From Ferrovibrio terrae_A (GTDB lineage: Bacteria > Pseudomonadota > Alphaproteobacteria > Ferrovibrionales > Ferrovibrionaceae), in NCBI RefSeq assembly GCF_943372915.1, contig NZ_CALSAN010000021.1, forward strand, positions 11,885 through 75,884: a DNA stretch of 64,000 nucleotides, in the 5' to 3' direction. The notes under the pieces are model-generated. The model was given only the letters and a program-made list of their open reading frames with translations. It was not told where the DNA came from and searched no databases. Position numbers and translations under genes: made by a program. Shown in pieces: positions 1 to 8,366 of the stretch (position 1 is its first letter; each line of letters begins with the position of its first letter).

Positions 1-143
1 TGATGACCGCCAACCTGGCTTTCCTGCGCTTCGAACCGCTGTCGCAGCTGGCCCAGGGCTTTGTCGATATCCTGCGCAAGCTGATGGCGCTCAACGGCTT
101 TTCGCTACTCGATGCGGAAGCCGGCAGTATCCTGCGGCACTGA
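1..143 (+). CDS. C-terminal end of an unidentified protein (partial)
   Basis: An open frame enters from the left edge and stops at TGA 141-143. About 47 residues are visible, ending ...DAEAGSILRH. The composition is ordinary for the region and no motif is recognisable, so no function is proposed. An ATG at position 3 could in principle begin a tiny ORF, but an internal methionine of a longer upstream gene is more likely. A strong dyad follows seven bases after the stop. Confidence 0.4.
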   Translation, partial: MTANLAFLRFEPLSQLAQGFVDILRKLMALNGFSLLDAEAGSILRH

Positions 144-149
144 CGGCCG

Positions 150-172
150 GCCCTTAACATCGTGTTAAGGGC
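150..172. promoter_or_regulatory. Perfect 10-bp inverted repeat upstream of the hydantoinase operon
   Basis: Arms GCCCTTAACA (150-159) and TGTTAAGGGC (163-172) are perfectly complementary around a 3-base centre. No T-tract follows on either strand, so a classic intrinsic terminator is not well supported. The dyad lies about 80 bp before the hydantoinase start, where an operator for a dimeric repressor would fit. A terminator hairpin for the upstream gene is the alternative. Confidence 0.4.
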
Positions 173-254
173 TGATGACAAACCGGCATGCGACATTCTG
201 GTGCTGCATTGCGAAACTTTCCGCAGTGTCAGCGTAACGAAGTGAGTGAGGCGC

Positions 255-1721
255 ATGGGGGAATTCGATCTGGTGGTGCGCAAGGGTCGCGTTGCCACCG
301 CAGCCGAAGTCTTCGAGGCCGATATCGGCATTCGTGACGGAGTGATTGCCGCGATCGGGTCATCCATCGCGCCGGGCAAGCGCGAAATTGATGCGGCAGG
401 CCGCTGGGTTCTGCCCGGCGGCATCGACAGCCATTGCCATGTCGAGCAGCTCTCGGGCATGGGCCTGATGTGCGCTGACGACTTCTATTCCGCAACGGTT
501 TCGGCGGCCTTTGGCGGCACCACCACGATCATCCCGTTTGCGGCGCAGCATCGCGCCATGAAAATCCCCGAAGTCGTGGCTGACTACGCCCGGCTGGCGC
601 GCGAAAAGGCCGTGATCGATTACGGCTTCCACCTGATCCTGGCCAATCCCGACGATACCGCGCTGCAGACCGATCTGCCGGCCGCGATCCGCGAAGGCAT
701 CACCTCGCTCAAGGTCTACATGACCTATGACAAGCTGAGGCTGGACGATCACCAGCTGCTTGATGTGCTGGCCGTGGCGGCACGCGAGCAGGCGCTGGTC
801 ATGGTGCATGCCGAAAACCACGACATGATCCGCTGGCTGGCGCATCGCCTGCTGGAGCAGGGCCATACCGCGCCGAAATACCATGCCGTGGCGCATGACC
901 CGATTGCCGAAAGCGAGGCGACCAACCGCGCCATTGCGCTGTCCCGCCTGCTCGGCGTGCCGCTGCTGATCGTGCATGTGTCGGGTCAGGAAGCGATCCA
1001 CACCATCCGCAATGCCAAGACGCGCGGCGCTGCCGTCTACGCCGAAACCTGCCCGCAATATCTGTTCCTCACCGCTGAGGATCTGGATCGTAACGGCATG
1101 GACGGCGCAATGTTCTGCTGTTCGCCGCCGCCGCGCGACAAGGAATCGCAGGAGGCGGTCTGGGCCGGCATGAAGGACGGCACGCTGCTGACCTATTCGT
1201 CGGATCATGCGCCGTACCGGTTTGACAAGACCGGCAAGCTGCCCAAGGGCGACGCGACGACGTTCAAGGAAATGGCCAATGGCGTACCGGGGCTGGAACT
1301 GCGCCTGCCGCTGCTGTTCTCCGAAGGCTTCATGGCCGGCCGCATCACCATCCAGGAATTCGTGGCATTAACGGCGACAAACCATGCCGCGATGTATGGC
1401 CTCAGCGGCCGCAAGGGCACCATTGCCGTGGGTGCCGACGCCGATATCGGCATCTGGAATCCGGACCGCGAGATCACCGTCACCACCGGCATGCTGCACG
1501 ACAATGTCGGCTACACGCCCTATGAAGGTCGCAAGCTGAAGGGCTGGCCGGAAATCGTCATCAGCCGCGGCCGTGTCGTGGTCGAGAACAACACGCTCAA
1601 TGCCGAACGCGGCTCGGGCAAGTTCCTCAAGCGCAAGCCGTCCGACATGCTGGCCAACCCGACCGGGATTTCGGCCGCCGTGGCGCGGCAGATGCTGCGC
1701 AGTCTGGTGGGCATGCAATGA
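255..1721 (+). CDS. hydA: D-hydantoinase / dihydropyrimidinase
   Basis: Cyclic amidohydrolase that opens hydantoins or dihydropyrimidines to N-carbamoyl amino acids; expected cytoplasmic and binuclear-metal dependent. The metal-site pattern of the family is visible: SHCH (His60, His62), the lysine to be carboxylated in SLKVYM (Lys153), VHAEN (His185), IVHVSG (His241) and SSDHAP (Asp317). The length of 488 residues is normal. I use ATG 255 because homologues start close to the FDLVVRKG strand; an in-frame GTG at 246 is possible and the ribosome-binding site does not decide. The stop overlaps the start of the carbamoylase gene (ATGA), so hydantoin opening and carbamoyl removal are coupled in one operon with an ABC transporter. 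Substrate preference (hydantoin versus dihydropyrimidine) cannot be read from sequence; the D-carbamoylase partner favours D-hydantoinase. Confidence 0.9.
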   Translation: MGEFDLVVRKGRVATAAEVFEADIGIRDGVIAAIGSSIAPGKREIDAAGRWVLPGGIDSHCHVEQLSGMGLMCADDFYSATVSAAFGGTTTIIPFAAQHRAMKIPEVVADYARLAREKAVIDYGFHLILANPDDTALQTDLPAAIREGITSLKVYMTYDKLRLDDHQLLDVLAVAAREQALVMVHAENHDMIRWLAHRLLEQGHTAPKYHAVAHDPIAESEATNRAIALSRLLGVPLLIVHVSGQEAIHTIRNAKTRGAAVYAETCPQYLFLTAEDLDRNGMDGAMFCCSPPPRDKESQEAVWAGMKDGTLLTYSSDHAPYRFDKTGKLPKGDATTFKEMANGVPGLELRLPLLFSEGFMAGRITIQEFVALTATNHAAMYGLSGRKGTIAVGADADIGIWNPDREITVTTGMLHDNVGYTPYEGRKLKGWPEIVISRGRVVVENNTLNAERGSGKFLKRKPSDMLANPTGISAAVARQMLRSLVGMQ

Positions 1722-2668
1722 GTACGCTGAAGCGCCCCTATGGCCTGGCCGTCGCCCAGCTGGGCCCCATCCATCTGGCCGACAGTCGCGCCGCCGTGGT
1801 CAAGCGCCTGATTGCCCTGCTGCGCGAGGCCCATGCGCGCGGCGCCAAATTCGTCGTCTTCCCCGAACTGGCACTCACCACCTTTTTCCCGCGCTACTGG
1901 ATGACCGAGGAAGAGGCGGTCGAACGTTTTTTCGAACGCAGCATGCCGGGCCCGGAAACACAGCCGTTGTTCGATCTGGCGGCCGAATTCGGCATCGGCT
2001 TCTATCTCGGCTATGCCGAGCTGACACCGGATGGCCGTCGCTTTAACACCGCCATCCTCGTCAATGGGAAGGCCAGGATCGTCGGCCGCTATCGCAAGAT
2101 CCATCTGCCCGGTCATTCGCATCACATCCCGACCGCACCGTTCCAGCATCTGGAGAAGAAATTCTTCGAGGTTGGCAACGAGGGTTTCAAGGTCTGGGAA
2201 GCACTGGATGCACGCATCGGCATGTGCATCTGCAATGACCGCCGCTGGGCCGAAACCTATCGCGTCATGGGTCTGCAGAGCGCCGAGATCGTCGCGCTGG
2301 GCTACAACACGCCGAGTTGGAATATCCACTGGAGCGAACCGCCGCATCTGCGCATGTTCCATCATCTGCTCTCGCTGCAGGGCAATGCCTACCAGAACGG
2401 GCTCTGGGTGGCGGCGGCCGGCAAATGCGGTTCCGAGGATGGTTTCCACATGATCGGCGGTTCGGCGATTGTTGCGCCGACCGGCGAGATTGTGGCCCAG
2501 GCGCAGGGCGAGGGCGACGAGCTGCTCTTCGTCAATGCCGACCTGGCACTGGGCGAGACCTTCCGCGAGCATGTGTTCAATTTCGCCAAGCATCGCCGGC
2601 CCGAGCATTACGGCCTGATTATCGAGCGGACCGGTGCGGGTGCGCCGCTCGGCACGCCGCCTGACTGA
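1718..2668 (+). CDS. N-carbamoyl-D-amino acid hydrolase (nitrilase superfamily)
   Basis: Hydrolyses N-carbamoyl-D-amino acids to D-amino acid, CO2 and ammonia. The nitrilase-fold catalytic triad is clear: Glu50 in FPELALTTFF, Lys127 in YRKIHLPGH and Cys172 in CICNDRRW. The C-terminal motif EHVFNFAKHRRPEHYG also matches the D-carbamoylases I know from Agrobacterium. At 316 residues it is close to the usual length of about 304. It overlaps the hydantoinase stop by four bases, implying translational coupling. The pair forms the two-step route from D-hydantoin to D-amino acid. A beta-ureidopropionase role is less likely because the C-I-C-N-D-R-R-W signature is typical of the D-carbamoylase branch. 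Confidence 0.9.
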   Translation: MSTLKRPYGLAVAQLGPIHLADSRAAVVKRLIALLREAHARGAKFVVFPELALTTFFPRYWMTEEEAVERFFERSMPGPETQPLFDLAAEFGIGFYLGYAELTPDGRRFNTAILVNGKARIVGRYRKIHLPGHSHHIPTAPFQHLEKKFFEVGNEGFKVWEALDARIGMCICNDRRWAETYRVMGLQSAEIVALGYNTPSWNIHWSEPPHLRMFHHLLSLQGNAYQNGLWVAAAGKCGSEDGFHMIGGSAIVAPTGEIVAQAQGEGDELLFVNADLALGETFREHVFNFAKHRRPEHYGLIIERTGAGAPLGTPPD

Positions 2669-2714
2669 ACTGTATTTGCGCGTTCTATCCATCATCCATA
2701 ACAAGGGGGTTGCC

Positions 2715-3563
2715 ATGATTTATCGCAAACTGAACCGGGGTCTCTTCGCCGCTGCGGTGCTTGCCGCCGCCAGCCTGAGCCTGCCGGCTCTGGCCCAGAC
2801 GCTGAAGACCGGCATTGATGCCACCTTCGCCCCGCATGCCATGGCCAAGCTGGGCGGTGGCCTGCAGGGCTTCAACATCGATCTCGGTGAAGAGCTGAGC
2901 AAGAAGCTGGGGAAGAAGATCGAGATCGAGGGCACCGAATTCTCCGCCCTGATCCCCGGCCTCAATGCCAAGAAGTATGATTTCGTCATCGCACCGGTGA
3001 CGGTGACGCCGGAGCGTTCCAAGAACATGCTGTTCAGCGACGGCTACCTGAACACCGATTACGGTTTCGTGCAGAAGAAGAGCGCGCCGGACATCAAGAC
3101 CGTCGAAGACCTCAAGGGCAAGACCATCACAGTCAACAAGGGTTCGGCCTACGAGAACTGGGCCCGCGACAATGCCGAGAAGCTCGGCTTCAAGTATGAC
3201 GTCTTCGGCACCAATGCCGATGCCGTGCAGGCCGTGCTGGCCGGTCGCGCCGACGCCAATATGTCGGGCAACACCTCCAGCGCCTGGTCAGCGAAGCAGA
3301 ATCCCGACCTCAAGGCGACGCTGGTAATCTCCACCGGCCTGGTCTGGGCCATGGCCTTCCGTCTCGACGACAAGGCGCTGCGCAACGAGATGTCGATGGC
3401 GATCAAGTGCATGAAGCAGGACGGCTCGCTGGCCAAGATCGTCGAGAAGTGGCTGGGCGAGAAGCCGAAGCCGGGCTCGGCCGCGGCCACCATCACGCCG
3501 GGCTTCGGCGTTCCGGGCATGGAAGGCTATGACCCGACCCCGGCGACGCTGGCGTGCAAGTAA
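2715..3563 (+). CDS. ABC transporter substrate-binding protein, family 3 (polar amino acid type)
   Basis: Periplasmic binding protein of 282 residues. ATG 2715 is chosen because AAGGGGG lies five bases upstream and it gives a clean Sec signal peptide (MIYRKLNRG, a hydrophobic stretch, cleavage after ALAQ near residue 28). The mature part shows the SBP_bac_3 pattern: TGIDATFAPH, GFNIDLGEEL, DFVIAPVTVTPERSKNMLFSDGY and DLKGKTITVNKGS. It is followed by its ATPase and two permeases and preceded by the hydantoin-degrading enzymes. The cargo is therefore inferred to be a hydantoin, carbamoyl amino acid or D-amino acid rather than a standard L-amino acid. Ligand specificity is not determinable here. 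Confidence 0.9.
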   Translation: MIYRKLNRGLFAAAVLAAASLSLPALAQTLKTGIDATFAPHAMAKLGGGLQGFNIDLGEELSKKLGKKIEIEGTEFSALIPGLNAKKYDFVIAPVTVTPERSKNMLFSDGYLNTDYGFVQKKSAPDIKTVEDLKGKTITVNKGSAYENWARDNAEKLGFKYDVFGTNADAVQAVLAGRADANMSGNTSSAWSAKQNPDLKATLVISTGLVWAMAFRLDDKALRNEMSMAIKCMKQDGSLAKIVEKWLGEKPKPGSAAATITPGFGVPGMEGYDPTPATLACK

Positions 3564-3588
3564 GCCTTCGCAGCAAGGATAGTCGTTC

Positions 3589-4335
3589 GTGAGTCCATCG
3601 CCGATCCTGGAGCTCGTAGGCCTGCACAAGGCCTACGGGTCTCTCTCTGTGTTGCGTGGTATTGACCTCCGGGTCTGGCCCGGTGAAATGGTTTGTGTCA
3701 TCGGGCCGTCCGGTTCGGGCAAGAGCAGCATGCTGCGCTGCTGCAATCGGCTGGAGGAGTCGACCGGCGGGCAGGTGGTGGTCGATGGCACCGACATCAC
3801 CCGCCCCGATGTCGATATCAACACGGTGCGCCAGCGTATCGGCATGGTGTTCCAGCAGTTCAATCTCTACCCGCATCTGACCGCGCTGGGTAATGTGACG
3901 CTGGCGTTGCGCAAGGTGCTGGGCAAGTCGAAGGCCGAGGCCGACAAGCTCGGCATGGCGGCGCTGGAGCAGGTGGGGCTGGTCGACAAGGCCGGGGTGC
4001 ATCCTGCCCAGCTGTCCGGTGGGCAGGCGCAGCGCGTGGGCATCGCCCGCGCCATCGTGCTGCAGCCCAAGCTGATCCTGTTTGACGAGCCGACCAGCGC
4101 ACTCGATCCGGAAACCGTGGGCGAAGTGCTGAAGGTGATGCGCCAGCTGCGCGAAGCGGGCATGACCATGCTGGTGGTCACCCATGAAATGGCCTTCGCC
4201 CGCGCCGCCGCCGATCGCGTCATCTTCATGGATGGGGGCGTGATCGTGGAGCAGGGGCCGCCTGCCGAGGTATTCGGCGCCCCGCAGCACGAACGCACCA
4301 AAGCCTTTCTGGCACGCTACCACGCGGCCGAATAG
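3589..4335 (+). CDS. Polar amino acid ABC transporter ATP-binding protein (GlnQ-like)
   Basis: Cytoplasmic ATPase of the import system, 248 residues, the family norm. It begins at GTG 3589. Walker A GPSGSGKSS is at 39-47, Q-loop MVFQQFNLYPH near 86-96, signature LSGGQAQR near 143-150, Walker B LILFDEPTSALD near 164-175 and the switch histidine in VTHEM. It follows the binding protein by 25 bp and precedes the first permease by two bases, so it belongs to the same operon. Confidence 0.93.
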   Translation: MSPSPILELVGLHKAYGSLSVLRGIDLRVWPGEMVCVIGPSGSGKSSMLRCCNRLEESTGGQVVVDGTDITRPDVDINTVRQRIGMVFQQFNLYPHLTALGNVTLALRKVLGKSKAEADKLGMAALEQVGLVDKAGVHPAQLSGGQAQRVGIARAIVLQPKLILFDEPTSALDPETVGEVLKVMRQLREAGMTMLVVTHEMAFARAAADRVIFMDGGVIVEQGPPAEVFGAPQHERTKAFLARYHAAE

Positions 4336-4337
4336 CG

Positions 4338-5018
4338 ATGAGCGACTTCGAACGCTTCGTCCATACCTTTTTCAATCTGGAGGTCGCGGCCAAATACTGG
4401 CCCGATCTGCTGAAGGGGCTGGGCGTCACGGCCGGTGTCGGCGTGCTGGTGGCGATCACCGGCCTGGTCTTTGGCGTGGTGCTGGCGGTGCTGCGGGCCA
4501 TGCAGTTCCGGCCACTGTCACTGCTGATCATCGCTTTTGCTGACATCATGCGGGCGCTGCCGCCGCTGGTGCTGATGATCGTCTTCTTCTTTGCCTTCCC
4601 GCTGATCGGCATGCCGATGAATGCCTTCACCACCGTGTGGCTGGCCTTGTCGCTGGTGCTCGCGGCCTATGCCGAGGAAAGTGTCTGGGGCGGCATCCTG
4701 GCGCTGCCGCGCGGCCAGTCGGAAGCGGCCCGTTCCACGGGTCTCAACTGGTGGCAGACCATGACGGCGGTGATCCTGCCGCAGGCCTTCCGCATCGCTG
4801 TGCCGCCGCTGACCAACCGCGTGATTGCCATCAGCAAGAATGTCGCGCTGGGGTCGGTGGTGGCGCTGAACGAGGTGCTGAATGAAGCGCAGTCGGCCAG
4901 CAGCAATTCGGGCAATCCGACGCCGCTGACCATGGCGGCGGCCGCCTATCTGCTGCTGTTCATCCCGATCCTCTATGCGGCGCGGCGGCTCGAAACCCGC
5001 TGGCAGTGGAAGGTCTGA
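4338..5018 (+). CDS. Amino acid ABC transporter permease 1 (HisM/GlnP type)
   Basis: Inner-membrane permease of 226 residues. The N-terminal region LLKGLGVTAGVGVLVAITGLVFG and several later hydrophobic helices match the His/Glu/Gln/Arg permease family. The cytoplasmic EAA loop is visible as GQSEAARSTGLNWWQTMTAVILPQAFRIAVPPLTNR. It probably pairs with the next gene as a heterodimeric channel. The start lies two bases after the ATPase stop. Confidence 0.9.
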   Translation: MSDFERFVHTFFNLEVAAKYWPDLLKGLGVTAGVGVLVAITGLVFGVVLAVLRAMQFRPLSLLIIAFADIMRALPPLVLMIVFFFAFPLIGMPMNAFTTVWLALSLVLAAYAEESVWGGILALPRGQSEAARSTGLNWWQTMTAVILPQAFRIAVPPLTNRVIAISKNVALGSVVALNEVLNEAQSASSNSGNPTPLTMAAAAYLLLFIPILYAARRLETRWQWKV

Positions 5019-5024
5019 CGCATC

Positions 5025-5699
5025 ATGGATGCACTGCTGCGCAACTTCTTCAACATCGATGTCTTCATCCAGGTCTTTCCCTACCTGCTGCAGGGTTTGT
5101 TCACCACGCTGTGGCTTTCAGCGCTGGTGATTCCACTTGGTCTGTTAGGCGGCCTCGCCGTGGCGCTGATCGGCACCCAGAGCGAAAGCCGCTGGATCCG
5201 CTTCCTGGTCGCCGCCTATGTCGATATCTTCCGCGCCCTGCCGCCGCTGGTGCTGCTGATCTTCATCTATTTCGGCACACCCTTCCTCGGGCTCGATATC
5301 CCGAAGCTGCTGGCGGTGGCGCTCGGCTTCCTGCTCAACAACTCGAGCTATTACGGCGAAGTCTTCCGCGCCGGCCTGCTCAGCGTGCCGCAGGGGCAGA
5401 TGGAGGCGGCGCGCTCCACCGGGCTCACCCGCATGCAGGCACTGGCCTATGTGATCGTGCCGCAGGCCACCCGCAATGTGCTGCCTGATCTGGTCGGCAA
5501 CAGCATCGAGGTGGTCAAGCTGACCACGATTGCCAGCGTGGTGGCGCTGCCGGAGTTGCTGCGCGTTGCCCGCGATGCCCAGGCGTTGCTGTTCAATCCG
5601 TCTCCGGTGGTGCTGGCGGCGCTGATCTACCTGGCACTGCTGTGGCCGCTGGTGCGCTGGCTCAGCCGGCTTGAACACAAGAACATGACGGCCAAGTAG
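5025..5699 (+). CDS. Amino acid ABC transporter permease 2
   Basis: Second membrane subunit, 224 residues, of the same family: the first helix begins near LLQGLFTTLWLSALVIPLG, and the EAA loop reads GQMEAARSTGLTRMQALAYVIVPQATRNVLP. It begins six bases after permease 1 and closes the rightward operon. The gene downstream points the opposite way. Confidence 0.9.
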   Translation: MDALLRNFFNIDVFIQVFPYLLQGLFTTLWLSALVIPLGLLGGLAVALIGTQSESRWIRFLVAAYVDIFRALPPLVLLIFIYFGTPFLGLDIPKLLAVALGFLLNNSSYYGEVFRAGLLSVPQGQMEAARSTGLTRMQALAYVIVPQATRNVLPDLVGNSIEVVKLTTIASVVALPELLRVARDAQALLFNPSPVVLAALIYLALLWPLVRWLSRLEHKNMTAK

Positions 5700-5706
5700 G
5701 CGCGTC

Positions 5707-6549
5707 TCAGATCATTTCCAGCGGGCGGGCTTTTCTGGGTGGCGGAAAGGCCTGATCCAGTGCCGCAAGGTCGTCGGGCGTCAGCGCGATGTCCAGGGCT
5801 GCATGGTTGTCGCGCAGATGCTGCACGCTGCCGGCTTTGGGGATGGTGATGACAGTCTCCTCCCGCAGCAACCAGGCCAGTGCGATCTGGGCCGGCGTCA
5901 CGCCATGCTGTTGCGCGATGGCCAGCAGGGCCTTATGGCCGGCCAGGCGCCCCTGCTCAATGGGTGAATAGGCCATGATCGGCTGCTGCTGCGCCCGGTG
6001 CCAGGGCAGCAGGTCATATTCGATGCCGCGCCGGGTCAGGTTGTAGAGTACCTGGTTGGTAGCGCAGGCCTTGCCGCGGGGGTCGCGCGACAGTTCGGTC
6101 ATGTCGTTGATATCGAAATTGCTGACACCCCAGTGACGGATCTTGCCGGCTTTCTGCAGGGCCTCGAAGGCATCCAGCGTTTCCGCCAGTGGCGGACTGC
6201 CGCGCCAGTGCAACAGGTAAAGGTCGATGCGGTCGGTCTGCAGCCGTTTCAGGCTGCGTTCGCAGGCCGCCACCGTGCCTTTGCGGCTGGAATTGCTCGG
6301 CAGCACCTTGCTGACGAGGAAAACCTCGTCGCGGCGGCCGGCCATCGCCTCGGCCACCAGTTCCTCCGAACGGCCGTCGCCATACATTTCGGCGGTGTCG
6401 ATCAGCGTCATGCCGAGATCGAGACCAAGCCGCAGGGCGGTGATCTCGGCCTGGCGCAAGCTCGGTTTCTCCGCCATCTGCCAGGTGCCTTGGCCGAGGC
6501 GCGGCACAGTCTCGCCGCCGGGCAGGCGGACGGTTTTTCTGGTGGTCAT
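5707..6549 (-). CDS. Aldo/keto reductase
   Basis: NADPH-dependent oxidoreductase of 280 residues with the (beta/alpha)8 AKR pattern. The catalytic Asp-Tyr pair is in LIDTAEMYGDGRSEE, the lysine in VSKVLPSN, the histidine in LYLLHWRG, and the cofactor-binding tail in TVITIPKAGSVQHLRDN. It resembles the AKR3/YajO-like branch acting on small aldehydes, but the substrate is unknown. It converges with the transporter operon (7 bp between stops) and has its own promoter region before the next leftward gene. Confidence 0.85.
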   Translation of the reverse strand: MTTRKTVRLPGGETVPRLGQGTWQMAEKPSLRQAEITALRLGLDLGMTLIDTAEMYGDGRSEELVAEAMAGRRDEVFLVSKVLPSNSSRKGTVAACERSLKRLQTDRIDLYLLHWRGSPPLAETLDAFEALQKAGKIRHWGVSNFDINDMTELSRDPRGKACATNQVLYNLTRRGIEYDLLPWHRAQQQPIMAYSPIEQGRLAGHKALLAIAQQHGVTPAQIALAWLLREETVITIPKAGSVQHLRDNHAALDIALTPDDLAALDQAFPPPRKARPLEMI

Positions 6550-6614
6550 GGCGGCTCCGTCTCTGACGCAGAAGGGTCAGAATAACGCTGTTGCCTGTGT
6601 CTATCGAGCCCCGG

Positions 6615-7382
6615 CTAACGGGCTTCGGTCGCCACGGCGGATGTCACCGTCAGGTGATGCAGCAGGCCAAGGCTGTCACTGGCCAGTTGCCGCACATCCT
6701 GGAACAGGACGGCAAGCTCCAGCGTGGCGAGGAAGGCGAGGCAGTAGAAGGATGTGGCATGGCGGGCTTCCCAGCGCAGCAGCGGACCGCCCAGCAACTG
6801 TGGCCGCAGAATGGCGAAGGTCAGATGCATGGCGACGATGCCGACCACGGCGCCCGCCAGGATGTCGGTGGCATAGTGATAGCCCAGATAGACGCGCGGC
6901 AGGCAGATCGCGATGGCGCTCCACAGGAAAGCCAGCAGGCCCAGCGGCCGGGACAGGCGCCACACGGCCGCGGCAAGGGCAAAGAACAGCACGGCATGAT
7001 CGCTGGGGAAGGAGCTCCAGCCATCCAGCGTGTCCGGATTGATGCCAACGGGTGAGGCGAGGCCCAGTTCGGGATTGTGCAATGGCCGCGCGCGGAACGG
7101 CAGTGCGATCTGGAGGACACGGGCAATGCCGATGGCGGCTATGGCGCCGGCCAGGGCGGTGAGAATGGTCTGGCGGCGCTGCACTGTGGCGTCATCGTGC
7201 CGGAACCACTGCCACCACAGGAAGGCCATGAATACGCCACCCTTCAGCATGGCAGAATTGGCAAGATTGTAGATGAACCGGTCCAGCGCGGCATTTTCAG
7301 CGGCAAACTGGTTGAGCCAGAGCAGCAACCGGTGGTCCCACTGGATGACGGGGGCAAGAAATATGGCGAAACTGGACTGCAT
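6615..7382 (-). CDS. PAP2-family membrane phosphatase
   Basis: Integral membrane acid phosphatase of 255 residues with about six hydrophobic helices. The three PAP2 motifs are present: RARPLHN (motif 1, shortened), SFPSDHAVL (motif 2) and RVYLGYHYATDI (motif 3, with the catalytic histidine). Likely substrates are phosphatidic acid, undecaprenyl diphosphate or another lipid phosphate. The start at 7382 has no good Shine-Dalgarno sequence upstream. A Pho-box-like direct repeat lies 39-56 bp upstream, suggesting a phosphate-starvation link, although its orientation points the other way. Confidence 0.8.
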   Translation of the reverse strand: MQSSFAIFLAPVIQWDHRLLLWLNQFAAENAALDRFIYNLANSAMLKGGVFMAFLWWQWFRHDDATVQRRQTILTALAGAIAAIGIARVLQIALPFRARPLHNPELGLASPVGINPDTLDGWSSFPSDHAVLFFALAAAVWRLSRPLGLLAFLWSAIAICLPRVYLGYHYATDILAGAVVGIVAMHLTFAILRPQLLGGPLLRWEARHATSFYCLAFLATLELAVLFQDVRQLASDSLGLLHHLTVTSAVATEAR

Positions 7383-7420
7383 GGCGCGGGCCGTCTGGGT
7401 ACGTTTCCTCAGTCTTCAAT

Positions 7421-7438
7421 CTGTCATGAATCTGACAT
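7421..7438 (+). promoter_or_regulatory. Pho-box-like direct repeat
   Basis: CTGTCAT-GAAT-CTGACAT: two heptamers spaced by four bases, differing from the PhoB consensus CTGTCAT-N4-CTGTCAT at one base. It lies between the PAP2 phosphatase gene (leftward) and flgD (rightward). The repeat reads forward on the + strand, whereas PhoB-activated genes normally lie downstream in that orientation, so the target gene is uncertain. Confidence 0.5.
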
Positions 7439-7645
7439 CCGGGCTGCCCGAAAGGGAGTTCCGCCGATGACCAAACAGTGACCGGCGAGCCTTTGGTGGT
7501 ACTCCGAAAGAACAACTAAATATCCCTAACGGAAATTAAGGCTGCGGCTGAAATTTGTTACGCAGCATTGCGACGGCGTGGTTTGAGATTTTACGCGGCG
7601 GTTCCTGCGCTAGAGGAAGGGCAACCCCTTCGCAGGAGAACCGCC

Positions 7646-8356
7646 ATGGTCAGCGCTGTCAGTTCCACCACTGTCACCACCACATCTGCCGCCAGCAGCG
7701 CCTCCAGCGCGCTGGCCAGCGATTTCGACACCTTCCTGCAATTGCTGACCACGCAGCTCAAGAACCAGGATCCGACCGATCCAATGGATGCGAACGAATT
7801 CACTGAACAGTTGGTCCAGTTCAGCCAGGTCGAACAACAGATCAACATCAATGAGAATCTAGAAACCATGATTGCCATGCTGCAGAGTCAGCAGTCGAGC
7901 AACAACCTGAGCTATATCGGCAAGGTGGTCGATTTCGACAGCAACGAGATCGAGCTGGCCGAAGGCGGCACCGGCTTCTGGTCCTACGACCTGCCCGACG
8001 ACGCAGCGACGGTGCAATACCGGATTCTCGACGAGGACGGCAATGTGGTGCGCAGTGGCAGCATGTCTGCCGAGGATGCGGGTGCCGGCACCAGCGGCCG
8101 GATCGAGGTGGCCTGGGATGGCACCGATGCCGAAGGCAATGCCTGCGATGCCGGCAACTACACGCTCGAGGTCACGGCCAAGGATGCCTCCGGTGCTGTG
8201 CTGGATGGCACCAAGGTCTATGCCCGTGGCTATGTCGAGGCTGTCGAGACCATCGATGGCACCCAGTATCTGATCGTATCGGGCATGCAGGTTCTGCCCG
8301 AGGATGTCATCGCCGTATTTGATGCCGGTACGACGGACGACGACACTGACGCCTGA
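7646..8356 (+). CDS. flgD: Flagellar hook assembly scaffold FlgD
   Basis: Cap protein needed for polymerisation of the hook. The conserved N-terminus is plain: DFDTFLQLLTTQLKNQDPTDP, then MDANEFTEQLVQFSQVEQQININENL. It is followed by the FlgD Ig-like/tudor region with FWSYDLPDDA, the bridging segment and GRIEVAWDGTDAEGN (FLIRRLD). ATG 7646 is chosen because GCAGGAGA lies seven bases upstream; this gives 236 residues, normal for FlgD. No sigma-54 or sigma-28 element could be placed convincingly in the 263 bp upstream. It opens the flagellar locus and is followed ten bases later by a glycosyltransferase-like gene. Confidence 0.93.
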   Translation: MVSAVSSTTVTTTSAASSASSALASDFDTFLQLLTTQLKNQDPTDPMDANEFTEQLVQFSQVEQQININENLETMIAMLQSQQSSNNLSYIGKVVDFDSNEIELAEGGTGFWSYDLPDDAATVQYRILDEDGNVVRSGSMSAEDAGAGTSGRIEVAWDGTDAEGNACDAGNYTLEVTAKDASGAVLDGTKVYARGYVEAVETIDGTQYLIVSGMQVLPEDVIAVFDAGTTDDDTDA

Positions 8357-8366
8357 TCAGACCGCC

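Noticed and set aside
360..1208. Long open frames antisense to hydantoinase, dnaB, eutB and other genes
   Set aside because: They mirror strongly GC-biased coding strands, have no family motifs, and overlap well-supported genes entirely.
7580..7620. GG-N10-GC pattern before flgD as a sigma-54 site
   Set aside because: Dinucleotide spacing fits but CACG and TTGC elements are absent; in GC-rich DNA this occurs by chance.
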